Shown here piece after piece: positions 1 through 7,277 of a stretch of 64,000 nt of DNA. Within the stretch, counting starts at the first letter, position 1. Each line of letters opens with the position of its first letter. The notes beneath the pieces were generated by a model. The model saw only the letters and a list, made by a program, of their open reading frames with translations, did not search any database and was not told the origin of the DNA. The position numbers were made by a program, and so were the translations under genes. This stretch comes from Arenimonas terrae (GTDB lineage Bacteria > Pseudomonadota > Gammaproteobacteria > Xanthomonadales > Xanthomonadaceae), in assembly GCF_006265115.1 (NCBI RefSeq), contig NZ_SMDR01000001.1, forward strand, positions 1,736,001 through 1,800,000, written 5' to 3'.

Positions 1-806
1 CCATCGCGCTCGCCGCCGTGCATCTGTCGCGGCGCCCGCCGGATGCACGCCGCACCTACGGTTACGCGCGGCTCGAAGCGCTGGGTGCGCTGGTCAATGG
101 CGCCCTGCTGTTCGCGCTGGCCGCCTGGATCCTCTACGAGGCGGTGCAGCGCCTGCGCCAGCCGCACGAGGTCGCCAGCCTGACCATGATGGCCGTTGCC
201 GCGCTGGGCCTGGCCGTGAACCTGGTGGCGATGCGCCTGCTCAAGGCCGGCAGCGGCGAGAACCTCAACATGAAGGGCGCCTACCTCGAGGTCTGGGCCG
301 ACATGCTCGGTTCGGTTGCGGTGCTGGCCGGCGGTGCGCTGATCTGGGCCACGCGCTGGACCTGGATCGATCCGCTGCTGGCGATCGGCCTGGGCCTGTG
401 GGTGCTGCCGCGCACCGTGCGCCTGCTGCGCGAAGCGGTGCATCTGTTGCTCGAAGGCGTGCCGCGTGGACTGGACGTAGATCAGGTGCGGTCGGCGATC
501 GAAGCCGAGCCCGGCGTGGCCTCGGTGCACGACCTGCACCTGTGGTCGGTCAGCAGCCAGCAGCCGCTGCTCAGCGCGCACCTGATCTTGGCCGCCGGCG
601 ATGACGCCGACGCGGTGCGCCGGCGCGTGGCAGCGGCGCTGGCGGCACGTTTCGGCATCCACCATTCGACCCTGCAGATGGAGGCCGCGCCCTGCGCGAC
701 GCCCGGCTGCGGCGCGGCCCCCGCCGCCGCGCACGATCACGATCACGATCACGATCACGATCACGATCACGAGCCCGGGCACGACGCCAGCCGGCTGCAC
801 CGCTGA
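1..806 (+). CDS. Cation diffusion facilitator (CDF) efflux transporter, 5' end missing
   Basis: Inner-membrane metal/proton antiporter of the CzcD/ZitB type, probably exporting Zn, Co or Cd. The start lies before the window; the frame is open from the first bases. The visible part begins with the cytoplasmic loop motif RRTYGYARLEALGALVNG after TM2, followed by four hydrophobic helices and a cytoplasmic regulatory domain containing the sequence VHDLHLWSV. In TM5 the usual metal-site His of HxxxD is Glu (YLEVWAD), with the Asp kept; I think this occurs in some CDF subgroups, but metal preference cannot be read from it. The protein ends in an alternating His-Asp tail, a likely metal buffer. Identity is confident; substrate is inferred. 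Confidence 0.93.
   Translation, partial: IALAAVHLSRRPPDARRTYGYARLEALGALVNGALLFALAAWILYEAVQRLRQPHEVASLTMMAVAALGLAVNLVAMRLLKAGSGENLNMKGAYLEVWADMLGSVAVLAGGALIWATRWTWIDPLLAIGLGLWVLPRTVRLLREAVHLLLEGVPRGLDVDQVRSAIEAEPGVASVHDLHLWSVSSQQPLLSAHLILAAGDDADAVRRRVAAALAARFGIHHSTLQMEAAPCATPGCGAAPAAAHDHDHDHDHDHDHEPGHDASRLHR
735..770 (+). repeat. Hexanucleotide tandem repeat (GATCAC)x6 coding a His-Asp tail
   Basis: Six perfect copies of GATCAC in frame near the end of the CDF gene encode alternating Asp-His residues. A perfect in-frame hexamer array can gain or lose units without shifting the frame, so the length of this metal-binding tail may vary between strains (inference). Confidence 0.9.
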
Positions 807-823
807 GCCGCACGCAGGCGATC

Positions 824-2338
824 CTACGGCCCGGAATCCCGCCCCGGCTCGCGAAAACTGCTGCCGCTGGCGACCAGGTCGCCGGCGCGGAACATCAGCA
901 GCTCGTCGGTCTTGTAGCGCTGCCGGTATTCCGGCTGCGGTGCGCCGTGCAGCACCAGCCGCTTGCGCCGCGCGATCACCAGGCCGTCGGGAGACGTGCG
1001 CACCCAGTCCCGGGCCTGCGCCGGCGTCAGCTCGCGTACCGGCGCATGCAATCGCCCGTAGTAGCCGAACTCGCCCTGGTAGTTGCCGACATACACCGTC
1101 TCGCGCCCGGCGCGCTGCTCGTCGCCGACATGGCGGCCGGCGGCGGCGAGGTCGTAACGCGGCGCCAGCAGCGCGAAGCCAGCCACCATCACCAGGGCGA
1201 TCGCGGCCAGACCGGACTGCGCACGCCGCAACAGCTGCCGCGGTGCGACCGCGCCGTGCAGGCCGCGCGCCAGCGCCAGCAGACCCAGGGCCAGCAGCGG
1301 CAGCAGGTAGTGCACCTGTTTTCCGCCGACCGCAGACAGCAGCACGAAGCCGGTCACCACGGTCGTCGCGACCAGGCGCAGCCCGCGGTCGTCGCGCTGC
1401 CGCCACAGTCCGCCCAGCGCGCGCCAGGCCCGCGGCCAGAGCGTCCACGGCAGCGCCATCAGCGGCAGGAAGGGCAGATACCAGTACAGCGGCCGCGGAT
1501 GCCCGAGGTCGCCCTGCACGCGTCCGAGCGTCTGCTCGAACAGCACGCGCCGCAGCAGCTCGCCCTGCGACTGCCGGTCGGCCAGCAGCAGCCAGGCCAG
1601 CGGCAGGGCGATCGCGATCGCCAGCGCCACCGTCACCCGCCAGGCAGCGCGCGAGCCGAACGGCAGCCGTGCCCACAGCCGCCAGGCCAGCAGCGGCGGG
1701 AGCAGGTAGACCATCGCGACCGGCCCCTTGGTCAGCATCGCGGCGGCGAAGGCCAGGCCGTAGCCGAGCCAGTCGCGCCAGCGGCCGTGCGTGCCGGCAT
1801 CGTGCAGGGCGAGCCAGCCCAGGCAGACGAAAACCAGCAGCGGCAGATCGAACATCAGCGCCGTGCCGTAGAAGGCGACGAAGACGCTGCCCAGGAACAG
1901 CAACCCGCCCAAGCGCCCCACCTGCGGCGACTGCGGCCACAGCCGCGCGCCCAGGCGCGACAGCAGCCAGGCGCTGGCGAGCGTGCACAGCGGGCCGATC
2001 AGCCGCGGCCAGGTCTCGCCGACGCCCGCCACCGCCCAGCCGGCATGGATGAGCCAGAACAGCAGCGGCGGCTTGTGCTCATACAGTTCGCCGTTGAGCG
2101 AGGGCAACAGGAAACTGCCGCGTTCCCACATCTCCCAGGCGACGGTGAGGTAACGCGTCTCGTCGACCGGCAGCAGCGGCCGCAGCCATAGCGACAGCAG
2201 GCCCAGGCCGAGGCTGCCGGCCACCACCAGCCACCACCAGGTCGCCGCGCCGAGTTCGTCGCGGTGTCCGCCGGCGGCGCCGGCCACGGCGGGCCGTCCG
2301 AAGTCCGCATCGGAAATCAGGGATCGGGAAGAAGTCAT
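824..2338 (-). CDS. ArnT/PMT-family lipid-linked sugar glycosyltransferase
   Basis: Integral membrane GT-C glycosyltransferase of 504 residues, similar to ArnT, which moves 4-amino-4-deoxy-L-arabinose from undecaprenyl phosphate to lipid A. The first periplasmic loop after TM1 has the family signature DETRY followed by EHKPP, matching ArnT DETRYAE/EKPP. About ten further hydrophobic segments follow, with a soluble tail. It is slightly shorter than E. coli ArnT (about 550). No arnBCADEF genes are nearby, so the sugar and acceptor are unknown. It lies 86 bp downstream of a sensor kinase on the same strand and is probably the last gene of that transcription unit, suggesting regulated envelope modification. 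Confidence 0.85.
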   Translation of the reverse strand: MTSSRSLISDADFGRPAVAGAAGGHRDELGAATWWWLVVAGSLGLGLLSLWLRPLLPVDETRYLTVAWEMWERGSFLLPSLNGELYEHKPPLLFWLIHAGWAVAGVGETWPRLIGPLCTLASAWLLSRLGARLWPQSPQVGRLGGLLFLGSVFVAFYGTALMFDLPLLVFVCLGWLALHDAGTHGRWRDWLGYGLAFAAAMLTKGPVAMVYLLPPLLAWRLWARLPFGSRAAWRVTVALAIAIALPLAWLLLADRQSQGELLRRVLFEQTLGRVQGDLGHPRPLYWYLPFLPLMALPWTLWPRAWRALGGLWRQRDDRGLRLVATTVVTGFVLLSAVGGKQVHYLLPLLALGLLALARGLHGAVAPRQLLRRAQSGLAAIALVMVAGFALLAPRYDLAAAGRHVGDEQRAGRETVYVGNYQGEFGYYGRLHAPVRELTPAQARDWVRTSPDGLVIARRKRLVLHGAPQPEYRQRYKTDELLMFRAGDLVASGSSFREPGRDSGP

Positions 2339-2424
2339 CGCGCCTCGCCAGCGGGGTTGCGTCGGTGGCGGACACTCTGGCGCGCGCGGCCGTAACGCCG
2401 GCTCAGTCGGAACTCAGGCGCGCG

Positions 2425-3636
2425 TTAAGCCCCCGGCGGAATCCGCAGGCGCACCTGCAGCCCGGCATCGCCCTCGCCGCGCTCAAGCCGCCAACCGAGC
2501 GCGCGGCAAAGCCGCTCGACGAAAACCAGGCCCAGGCCGAGATCGCTGCGCGCGCCCGAGCCCGAGCCCGCGGCTGTCGCCTGGGCGGGCCGCAGCAGCA
2601 GGCCGTCGGCGTCGAGCTGGCCCAGCCATTCGGTCTGCGCCGACGACACCAGCAGCCGCTGGAACAGCACAAGGAGGATGCCGTCCACCCAGCGCTGCGG
2701 CGCGGCCAGGGCTGTCGGGCCCTCGCCCTCGAGCCGGATGCGGCGCGGCGCGTCCAGCCCCGGGATGTCCAGACGCTGCAGCGCGCGCCGGCAGTCCTCG
2801 GCCAAGTGGATGCTGTCGCGCTGCGGCGGCAGGCCGCGTGCCGACAGCAGCAGGGCTTCGAGCAGGCCGCCCAGTTCGGCCAGCCCGCGCTCCATGCGCG
2901 CCAGGCGCGCCCGCTGCGCGGCGCTGGCCTCGGTGTCGTCGCGCATCACTTCGACCGCGCCCTGGATGACGGCGATCGGCGTGCGCAGCTCGTGGCTGGC
3001 GTCGGCGAAAAATGCCCGCTCACTTGCGTCCGCATCGGCCAGCCGGGCCTGGTAACGGTCGATCGCGCCGGCCAGCCGGCCGATTTCGTCCCGGCTCATG
3101 GTTTCGGCCAGGCGGGTCTGCACCGGCGTCACCGGCAGCGCATCCACGGCGTCGGCCAGCTGCAGCACAGGCGCCACGGTGCGGCCGGACAGGACCCAGC
3201 CCAGCCACGCCGACACGACCACGCCAACGGCAAGGATCAGCAGGAACAGCTGCAGCAGATATTCCTCGAGCCGTTCGACGCGGCCGATGTCGATCATCAG
3301 CACCACCCGCTGGCCGGGCGGGCCATAGGCGGCCACGTGCATGTCCTTCTGGTCTTCGAGGTCGAATACGCCCTCGGGCAGGTTGCGCAGGCCTTCCGGG
3401 GCCTCGGCTTCGCGGTACACCGAAAATGCCGGCGACCTCGGCAGTTCGGCGTCGGGATTGCGCTCGAGTTCTTCGATGAAGTGTCGCGACTGGCCTTCGA
3501 GCATCGCTTCGAGCATGAAAACTTCGTAGTCGGCGACGATGAAGCCGGTGGCCACGCCGAAACACAGGCTGAGCACCATGCCGACCAGGCCGTAGGCCAG
3601 GGCGACGCGCTTGCGCAGCGGCAGCTGCCGCTTCAT
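2425..3636 (-). CDS. Two-component sensor histidine kinase with reduced ATP-binding domain
   Basis: Membrane sensor kinase of 403 residues. The start ATG (3634-3636) overlaps the regulator stop as ATGA. TM1 is about residues 13-35, a periplasmic sensor follows to about 125, TM2 is about 127-150, then HAMP, then the phospho-acceptor H-box FFADASHELRTP with His215. The catalytic domain is odd: where the N-box Asn should lie (about 317-335) the sequence is DGILLVLFQRLLVSS, no DxGxGI G1 box is visible, and only a G2-like DLGLGLVFVERL (365-376) remains. The domain is also shorter than usual. It may bind ATP poorly, work in a non-standard way, or act mainly as phosphatase. Cognate regulator is the preceding gene. 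Confidence 0.87.
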   Translation of the reverse strand: MKRQLPLRKRVALAYGLVGMVLSLCFGVATGFIVADYEVFMLEAMLEGQSRHFIEELERNPDAELPRSPAFSVYREAEAPEGLRNLPEGVFDLEDQKDMHVAAYGPPGQRVVLMIDIGRVERLEEYLLQLFLLILAVGVVVSAWLGWVLSGRTVAPVLQLADAVDALPVTPVQTRLAETMSRDEIGRLAGAIDRYQARLADADASERAFFADASHELRTPIAVIQGAVEVMRDDTEASAAQRARLARMERGLAELGGLLEALLLSARGLPPQRDSIHLAEDCRRALQRLDIPGLDAPRRIRLEGEGPTALAAPQRWVDGILLVLFQRLLVSSAQTEWLGQLDADGLLLRPAQATAAGSGSGARSDLGLGLVFVERLCRALGWRLERGEGDAGLQVRLRIPPGA

Positions 3637-4316
3637 GCCAGCGCGCCGAAGCGGTAGCCGATACCGTGCACGGTATGCAGCAGCGGCGATGGGAACGGCC
3701 GGTCCACCAGCTGGCGCAGGCCGTAGATGTGCGTATGCAGGCCCGCCGGGTCGCCACCTTCCGGCCCCCACACCGCGCGCATCAGTCGGGACTGGTCGAC
3801 GACGCCGGGCGAGGCCCGCATCAGGCACTCCAGGATGCGCGCCTGCGCACGCGTGAGCACGATCTGCCGGCCCTCGCGCCGCACCAGCAGTGCGGCCGGG
3901 TCGAAGCGCAGACCGCAGGCCTCGATCGGCTCGCCGCCGGGCGGACGGCCGCGGCGCGCGAGCACGCGGATGCGCGCCTCGAGTTCCTTCATCGCGAAGG
4001 GTTTCACCAGATAGTCGTCCGCGCCCTCGGCGAAGCCCCTGAGCTTGTCATCCAGGGTGTCGCGCGCGGTGAGCATGATCACAGGAACACCGCGGCCGGC
4101 CTCGCGCAGGCGGCGGCACAGCAGCAGGCCGTCCAGGCGCGGCAGGCCCAGGTCGAGCACGATGATGTCGTGGTCGCCGGCCAGGGCCATGCGCAGGCCT
4201 GCCTCGCCATCCGCGGCGTGGTCCACCAGGTGCCCGCGGCGGGAGAAGTAGTCCCACAGGTTCGCGGCCAGGTCGGCCTGGTCTTCGACGATCAGGAGGC
4301 TGAGGGCGGGTTCCAT
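3633..4316 (-). CDS. OmpR/PhoB-family response regulator
   Basis: DNA-binding response regulator of 227 residues. The receiver domain has the acidic pair ED at 11-12, phospho-acceptor Asp55 (IIVLDLGLP), Thr83 (MLTARD) and Lys105 (YLVKPF). The C-terminal winged helix carries the hallmark end HTVHGIGYRF. The start chosen gives a normal receiver N-terminus (MEPALSLLIVEDQ); upstream in-frame codons would add an unrelated Arg-rich stretch. It is followed by the kinase with a 4-nt ATGA overlap, so the pair is translationally coupled. By context it likely controls the flanking glycosyltransferase genes and other envelope functions; QseB/PmrA-like systems are the closest conceptual match. Confidence 0.95.
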   Translation of the reverse strand: MEPALSLLIVEDQADLAANLWDYFSRRGHLVDHAADGEAGLRMALAGDHDIIVLDLGLPRLDGLLLCRRLREAGRGVPVIMLTARDTLDDKLRGFAEGADDYLVKPFAMKELEARIRVLARRGRPPGGEPIEACGLRFDPAALLVRREGRQIVLTRAQARILECLMRASPGVVDQSRLMRAVWGPEGGDPAGLHTHIYGLRQLVDRPFPSPLLHTVHGIGYRFGALA

Positions 4317-4329
4317 GACGCTCCGGCGT

Positions 4330-4911
4330 TCAGGCGATGCGCCGCGCCGGCGCCCAGCCCAGGCCCATTGTGCACGCGGCCGCGACGTAGGCGCGACGCA
4401 GCCGGCCCAGGCCCGGCGCGGCCGGCGCGGCGACGTGGCGGGCGAACAGCTCGGGCAGCAGCCCATGCATGCCGGGAATGCGCGGCAGCTGCAGCAGGGT
4501 GTCGCGGCGGAACAGGCAGGCGCCGCTGTCGTCGCGGAAGTACACGCCGGCGCCGGGGGCTTCGGCGCGTCGCATCAGGTCCCGTGCACGCTCCGCCGCA
4601 CCCGCCTCGGGCCGCGGCAGCCACAGCACCCAGGGCGAACGCGCCGCGCGCACGCCGGCGACCAGGGCCGCGGTCCGGCCCTGCGCCTGCGTGCCCAGTT
4701 CGACCCGCGACCGCGCCGGCCCCGCGGCGAGCGCGCGCAGGGCCGGCGCCAGGCGATCGGGCGGGCCGTGGCCCAGCACCAGGGGCTCGGCGTCGGGCAG
4801 GCCCGCGGAAAGCGCCTGCAGCGCCTCGCCCCAGGCCCGATCGGGCTGAGCGTCGAGGAGCAGCAGCAGGGTCAGGGACGGCGGATGTGGAACGGAAAAG
4901 GGCGGCGGCAT
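4330..4911 (-). CDS. Small degenerate GT2-like protein
   Basis: Unassigned protein of 193 residues starting the leftward envelope operon, 13 bp before the response regulator. The N-terminus (SLTLLLLLDAQPD) resembles beta1 of GT-A transferases, the centre (VAGVRAARSPWVLWLPRP) sits where dolichol-phosphate-mannose synthase-like enzymes carry their DAD/DxD nucleotide-sugar motif, and GACLFRRDTLLQLPRIPGMHGLLPEL resembles the acceptor segment of that family. The DxD itself is missing and the protein is about 40 percent shorter than typical GT2 enzymes, with no C-terminal membrane anchor. It may be a vestigial or regulatory transferase partner for the ArnT-like enzyme. The assignment is by eye and tentative. 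Confidence 0.6.
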   Translation of the reverse strand: MPPPFSVPHPPSLTLLLLLDAQPDRAWGEALQALSAGLPDAEPLVLGHGPPDRLAPALRALAAGPARSRVELGTQAQGRTAALVAGVRAARSPWVLWLPRPEAGAAERARDLMRRAEAPGAGVYFRDDSGACLFRRDTLLQLPRIPGMHGLLPELFARHVAAPAAPGLGRLRRAYVAAACTMGLGWAPARRIA

Positions 4912-4994
4912 GGCCTCATGCTGCCGCCCGCGGACGTAAATCCGGATGAGCGCGGTCTGAGGCGTCCGTTAAGCCGGGCGCCGGCGCGACCGGC

Positions 4995-5771
4995 TCACTC
5001 GTCGAAGCGCAGGTGCTTGACCGACTTGCCGTGCCGGCGGATCAGGCGCAGGGCCTCGATGCCGATCTGGATGTGGCGCTCGACGAAGTTCTCCGAGACG
5101 CGTTTGTCGGACGCCTCGGTCTTGATGCCTTCCGGGATCATCGGCTGGTCGGACACCAGCAGCAGCGCGCCGGACGGGATCGAGTTGGCGAAGCCGGCCG
5201 CGAACACCGTCGCCGTCTCCATGTCGATGGCCATGCAGCGCAGCTTGCGCAGGTAGTCCTTGAAGGCCTCGTCGTGTTCCCAGACGCGGCGGTTGGTGGT
5301 GTACACCGTGCCGGTCCAGTAGTCGTGGCCGAGGTCGCGGATCATGGTGGACACCGCACGCTGCAGGGCGAAGGCCGGCAGGGCCGGGACCTCGGGCAGC
5401 AGGTAGTCGTTGGACGTGCCCTCGCCGCGGATCGCGGCGATCGGCAGCACCAGGTCGCCGAGCTGGTTCTTCTTCTTCAGGCCGCCGCACTTGCCCAGGA
5501 ACAGCACCGCCTTGGGGCCGATGGCCGAGAGCAGGTCCATCACGGTGGCGGCGTTGGCGCTGCCCATGCCGAAGTTGATCAGGGTGATGCCGTCGGCGGT
5601 GGCACTGGGCATGGGCCGGTCCAGGCCGACCACGGGCGCGCCGGTGAGGCGGGAGAAAGTGTTGAGGTAGCCGCCGAAGTTGGTGAGCAGCACATGCTCG
5701 CCGAAAGCTTCCAGGGGCACGCCGGTGTAGCGGGGCAGCCAGTTGCTGACGATCTCGTTCTTGTCTTTCAT
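4995..5771 (-). CDS. amn: AMP nucleosidase
   Basis: Cytosolic enzyme that hydrolyses AMP to adenine and ribose 5-phosphate in purine salvage and adenylate balance. At 258 residues it is the short form without the long N-terminal regulatory domain of the E. coli protein. The nucleoside phosphorylase fold is shown by the phosphate-site region INFGMGSANAATVMDLL, the central LFLGKCGGL and the purine-site segment AIDMETATVFAAGF, followed by LLVSDQPMIPEG. The start ATG follows an A-rich leader with a GGA core. It is a single gene, divergent from the amidohydrolase pair. Its function has no evident link to its neighbours. Confidence 0.9.
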   Translation of the reverse strand: MKDKNEIVSNWLPRYTGVPLEAFGEHVLLTNFGGYLNTFSRLTGAPVVGLDRPMPSATADGITLINFGMGSANAATVMDLLSAIGPKAVLFLGKCGGLKKKNQLGDLVLPIAAIRGEGTSNDYLLPEVPALPAFALQRAVSTMIRDLGHDYWTGTVYTTNRRVWEHDEAFKDYLRKLRCMAIDMETATVFAAGFANSIPSGALLLVSDQPMIPEGIKTEASDKRVSENFVERHIQIGIEALRLIRRHGKSVKHLRFDE

Positions 5772-5855
5772 CGTTATGTTTTTCCTTTGTTTTTGTTTTT
5801 CTCAGCCTTGCCCGGCCATTCTGCCACGCGGCCCGTGAACCGTGCCCCCGCCCAC

Positions 5856-5885
5856 TTGGCAAGCGCGGCCGCCCACGGCTAGGGT
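5856..5885 (+). promoter_or_regulatory. Candidate sigma-70 promoter for the amidohydrolase pair
   Basis: TTGGCA (5856-5861) and TAGGGT (5880-5885) are separated by 18 nt and end 24 nt before the ATG at 5910, with a GGGGAG ribosome-binding site between. The -10 is a weak match, so this is a candidate only. Confidence 0.4.
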
Positions 5886-5909
5886 GGCCCGTCCCCAGGG
5901 GAGTCCGAA

Positions 5910-7277
5910 ATGTCCAAGCATGTGAAGGCCAGGCTGCTGGCCACCGCCCTGCTCGTCCTGCCGGCCGTGGCGCTGGCGGCCGAGACGGCCTACCCCAGCA
6001 CCTACACGCCGGTCGCCTCCGGCCCGGTACTGGTGCGCAACGCCACCGTCCTCACCGGCACCGGCCAGCGCCTGGAGGGCGCCGACGTGCTGATGCGCGG
6101 GGGCCGCATCGCCGCGGTCGGCACCGGCCTGTCGACCGACGGCGCCACCGTCGTGGACGGCACCGGCAAATGGGTGACGCCCGGCCTGATTGACGTGCAC
6201 TCCCACCTGGGCGTTTATCCGAGCCCGGGCGCCAGCGCCCACAACGACGGCAACGAGATCACCGCGCCGGTCACCGCCCAGGTCTGGGCCGAACACGGCG
6301 TCTGGCCGCAGGACCCTGGCTTCGGCGCCGCCCTGGCCGGCGGCGTCACCACGATGATGATCCTGCCCGGCTCGGCCAACCTGATCGGCGGCCGTGGCGT
6401 GGTGCTGCGCAACGTCCCGGCCACGACCATGCAGGCGATGAAGTTCCCCGACGCCCCGCACGGCCTGAAGATGGCCTGCGGCGAAAACCCCAAGCGCGTG
6501 TACGGCGGCCGCGGCCAGGCGCCGATGACCCGCATGGGCAACCTGGCCGGTTACCGCGCCGCCTTCGCCGAGGCGCAGAAATACCGCGCCGCCTGGGACA
6601 AGTACGAAGCCGGCAAGGGCGACCGCAAGGGCGGCGGCGAACCGCCCGCGCGCGACCTGCGCCTGGACACCCTGGCCGGCGTGCTGCGCGGCGAGATCAC
6701 CGTGCAGATCCACTGCTACCGCGCCGACGAAATGGCGCTGATGCTCGACCTGGCCGAGGAGTTCGGCTTCAAGATCGCCGCCTTCCACCACGGCGTCGAA
6801 GCCTACAAGCTGGCCGACCGGCTGGCCCGGGAAGGCGTCTGCGGCGCGCTCTGGGCCGACTGGTGGGGCTTCAAGATGGAGGCCTACGACGGCATCCAGG
6901 AGAACATCGCCCTGGTGGACCGGCCGGAGAACGGCTGCGCGATCGTGCACTCCGATTCTTCCGAAGGCATCCAGCGCCTGAACCAGGAAGCCGCCAAGGT
7001 GATGGCGCGCGGTGAACGCGCCGGCCTGTCGCTGCCGCCCGAACGCGCCATCCGCTGGCTGACGACGAACGCCGCGAAGGCCATCGGCATCGCCGACCAG
7101 ACCGGATCGCTGGAGGACGGCAAGCGCGCCGACCTGGTGCTGTGGAACGGCAATCCCTTCAGCGTCTATGCGCAGGCCGAGAAGGTCTGGGTCGACGGCG
7201 CCCTGCTCTACGACCGCGGCGACAAGGCGAGGCAGCCGGTCACCGACTTCATGCTCGGCCAGGAGGTGTCGCCGTGA
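5910..7277 (+). CDS. Exported amidohydrolase (metal-dependent)
   Basis: Amidohydrolase-superfamily enzyme of 455 residues, in the imidazolonepropionase/dihydroorotase-like branch. A signal peptide (ATALLVLPAVALAAE) predicts periplasmic location. The beta-sandwich segment LVRNATVLTGTGQRLEGADVLM leads to the metal-binding PGLIDVHSHLG with His97 and His99. Later candidates are FKIAAFHHG and the Asp in AIVHSDSSEG. The C-terminus DLVLWNGNPFSVYAQAEKVWVDG closes the sandwich. It overlaps the next amidohydrolase by GTGA, so both are made together. The substrate is unknown; related exported enzymes are often cyclic-imide hydrolases or peptidases. Confidence 0.88.
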   Translation: MSKHVKARLLATALLVLPAVALAAETAYPSTYTPVASGPVLVRNATVLTGTGQRLEGADVLMRGGRIAAVGTGLSTDGATVVDGTGKWVTPGLIDVHSHLGVYPSPGASAHNDGNEITAPVTAQVWAEHGVWPQDPGFGAALAGGVTTMMILPGSANLIGGRGVVLRNVPATTMQAMKFPDAPHGLKMACGENPKRVYGGRGQAPMTRMGNLAGYRAAFAEAQKYRAAWDKYEAGKGDRKGGGEPPARDLRLDTLAGVLRGEITVQIHCYRADEMALMLDLAEEFGFKIAAFHHGVEAYKLADRLAREGVCGALWADWWGFKMEAYDGIQENIALVDRPENGCAIVHSDSSEGIQRLNQEAAKVMARGERAGLSLPPERAIRWLTTNAAKAIGIADQTGSLEDGKRADLVLWNGNPFSVYAQAEKVWVDGALLYDRGDKARQPVTDFMLGQEVSP

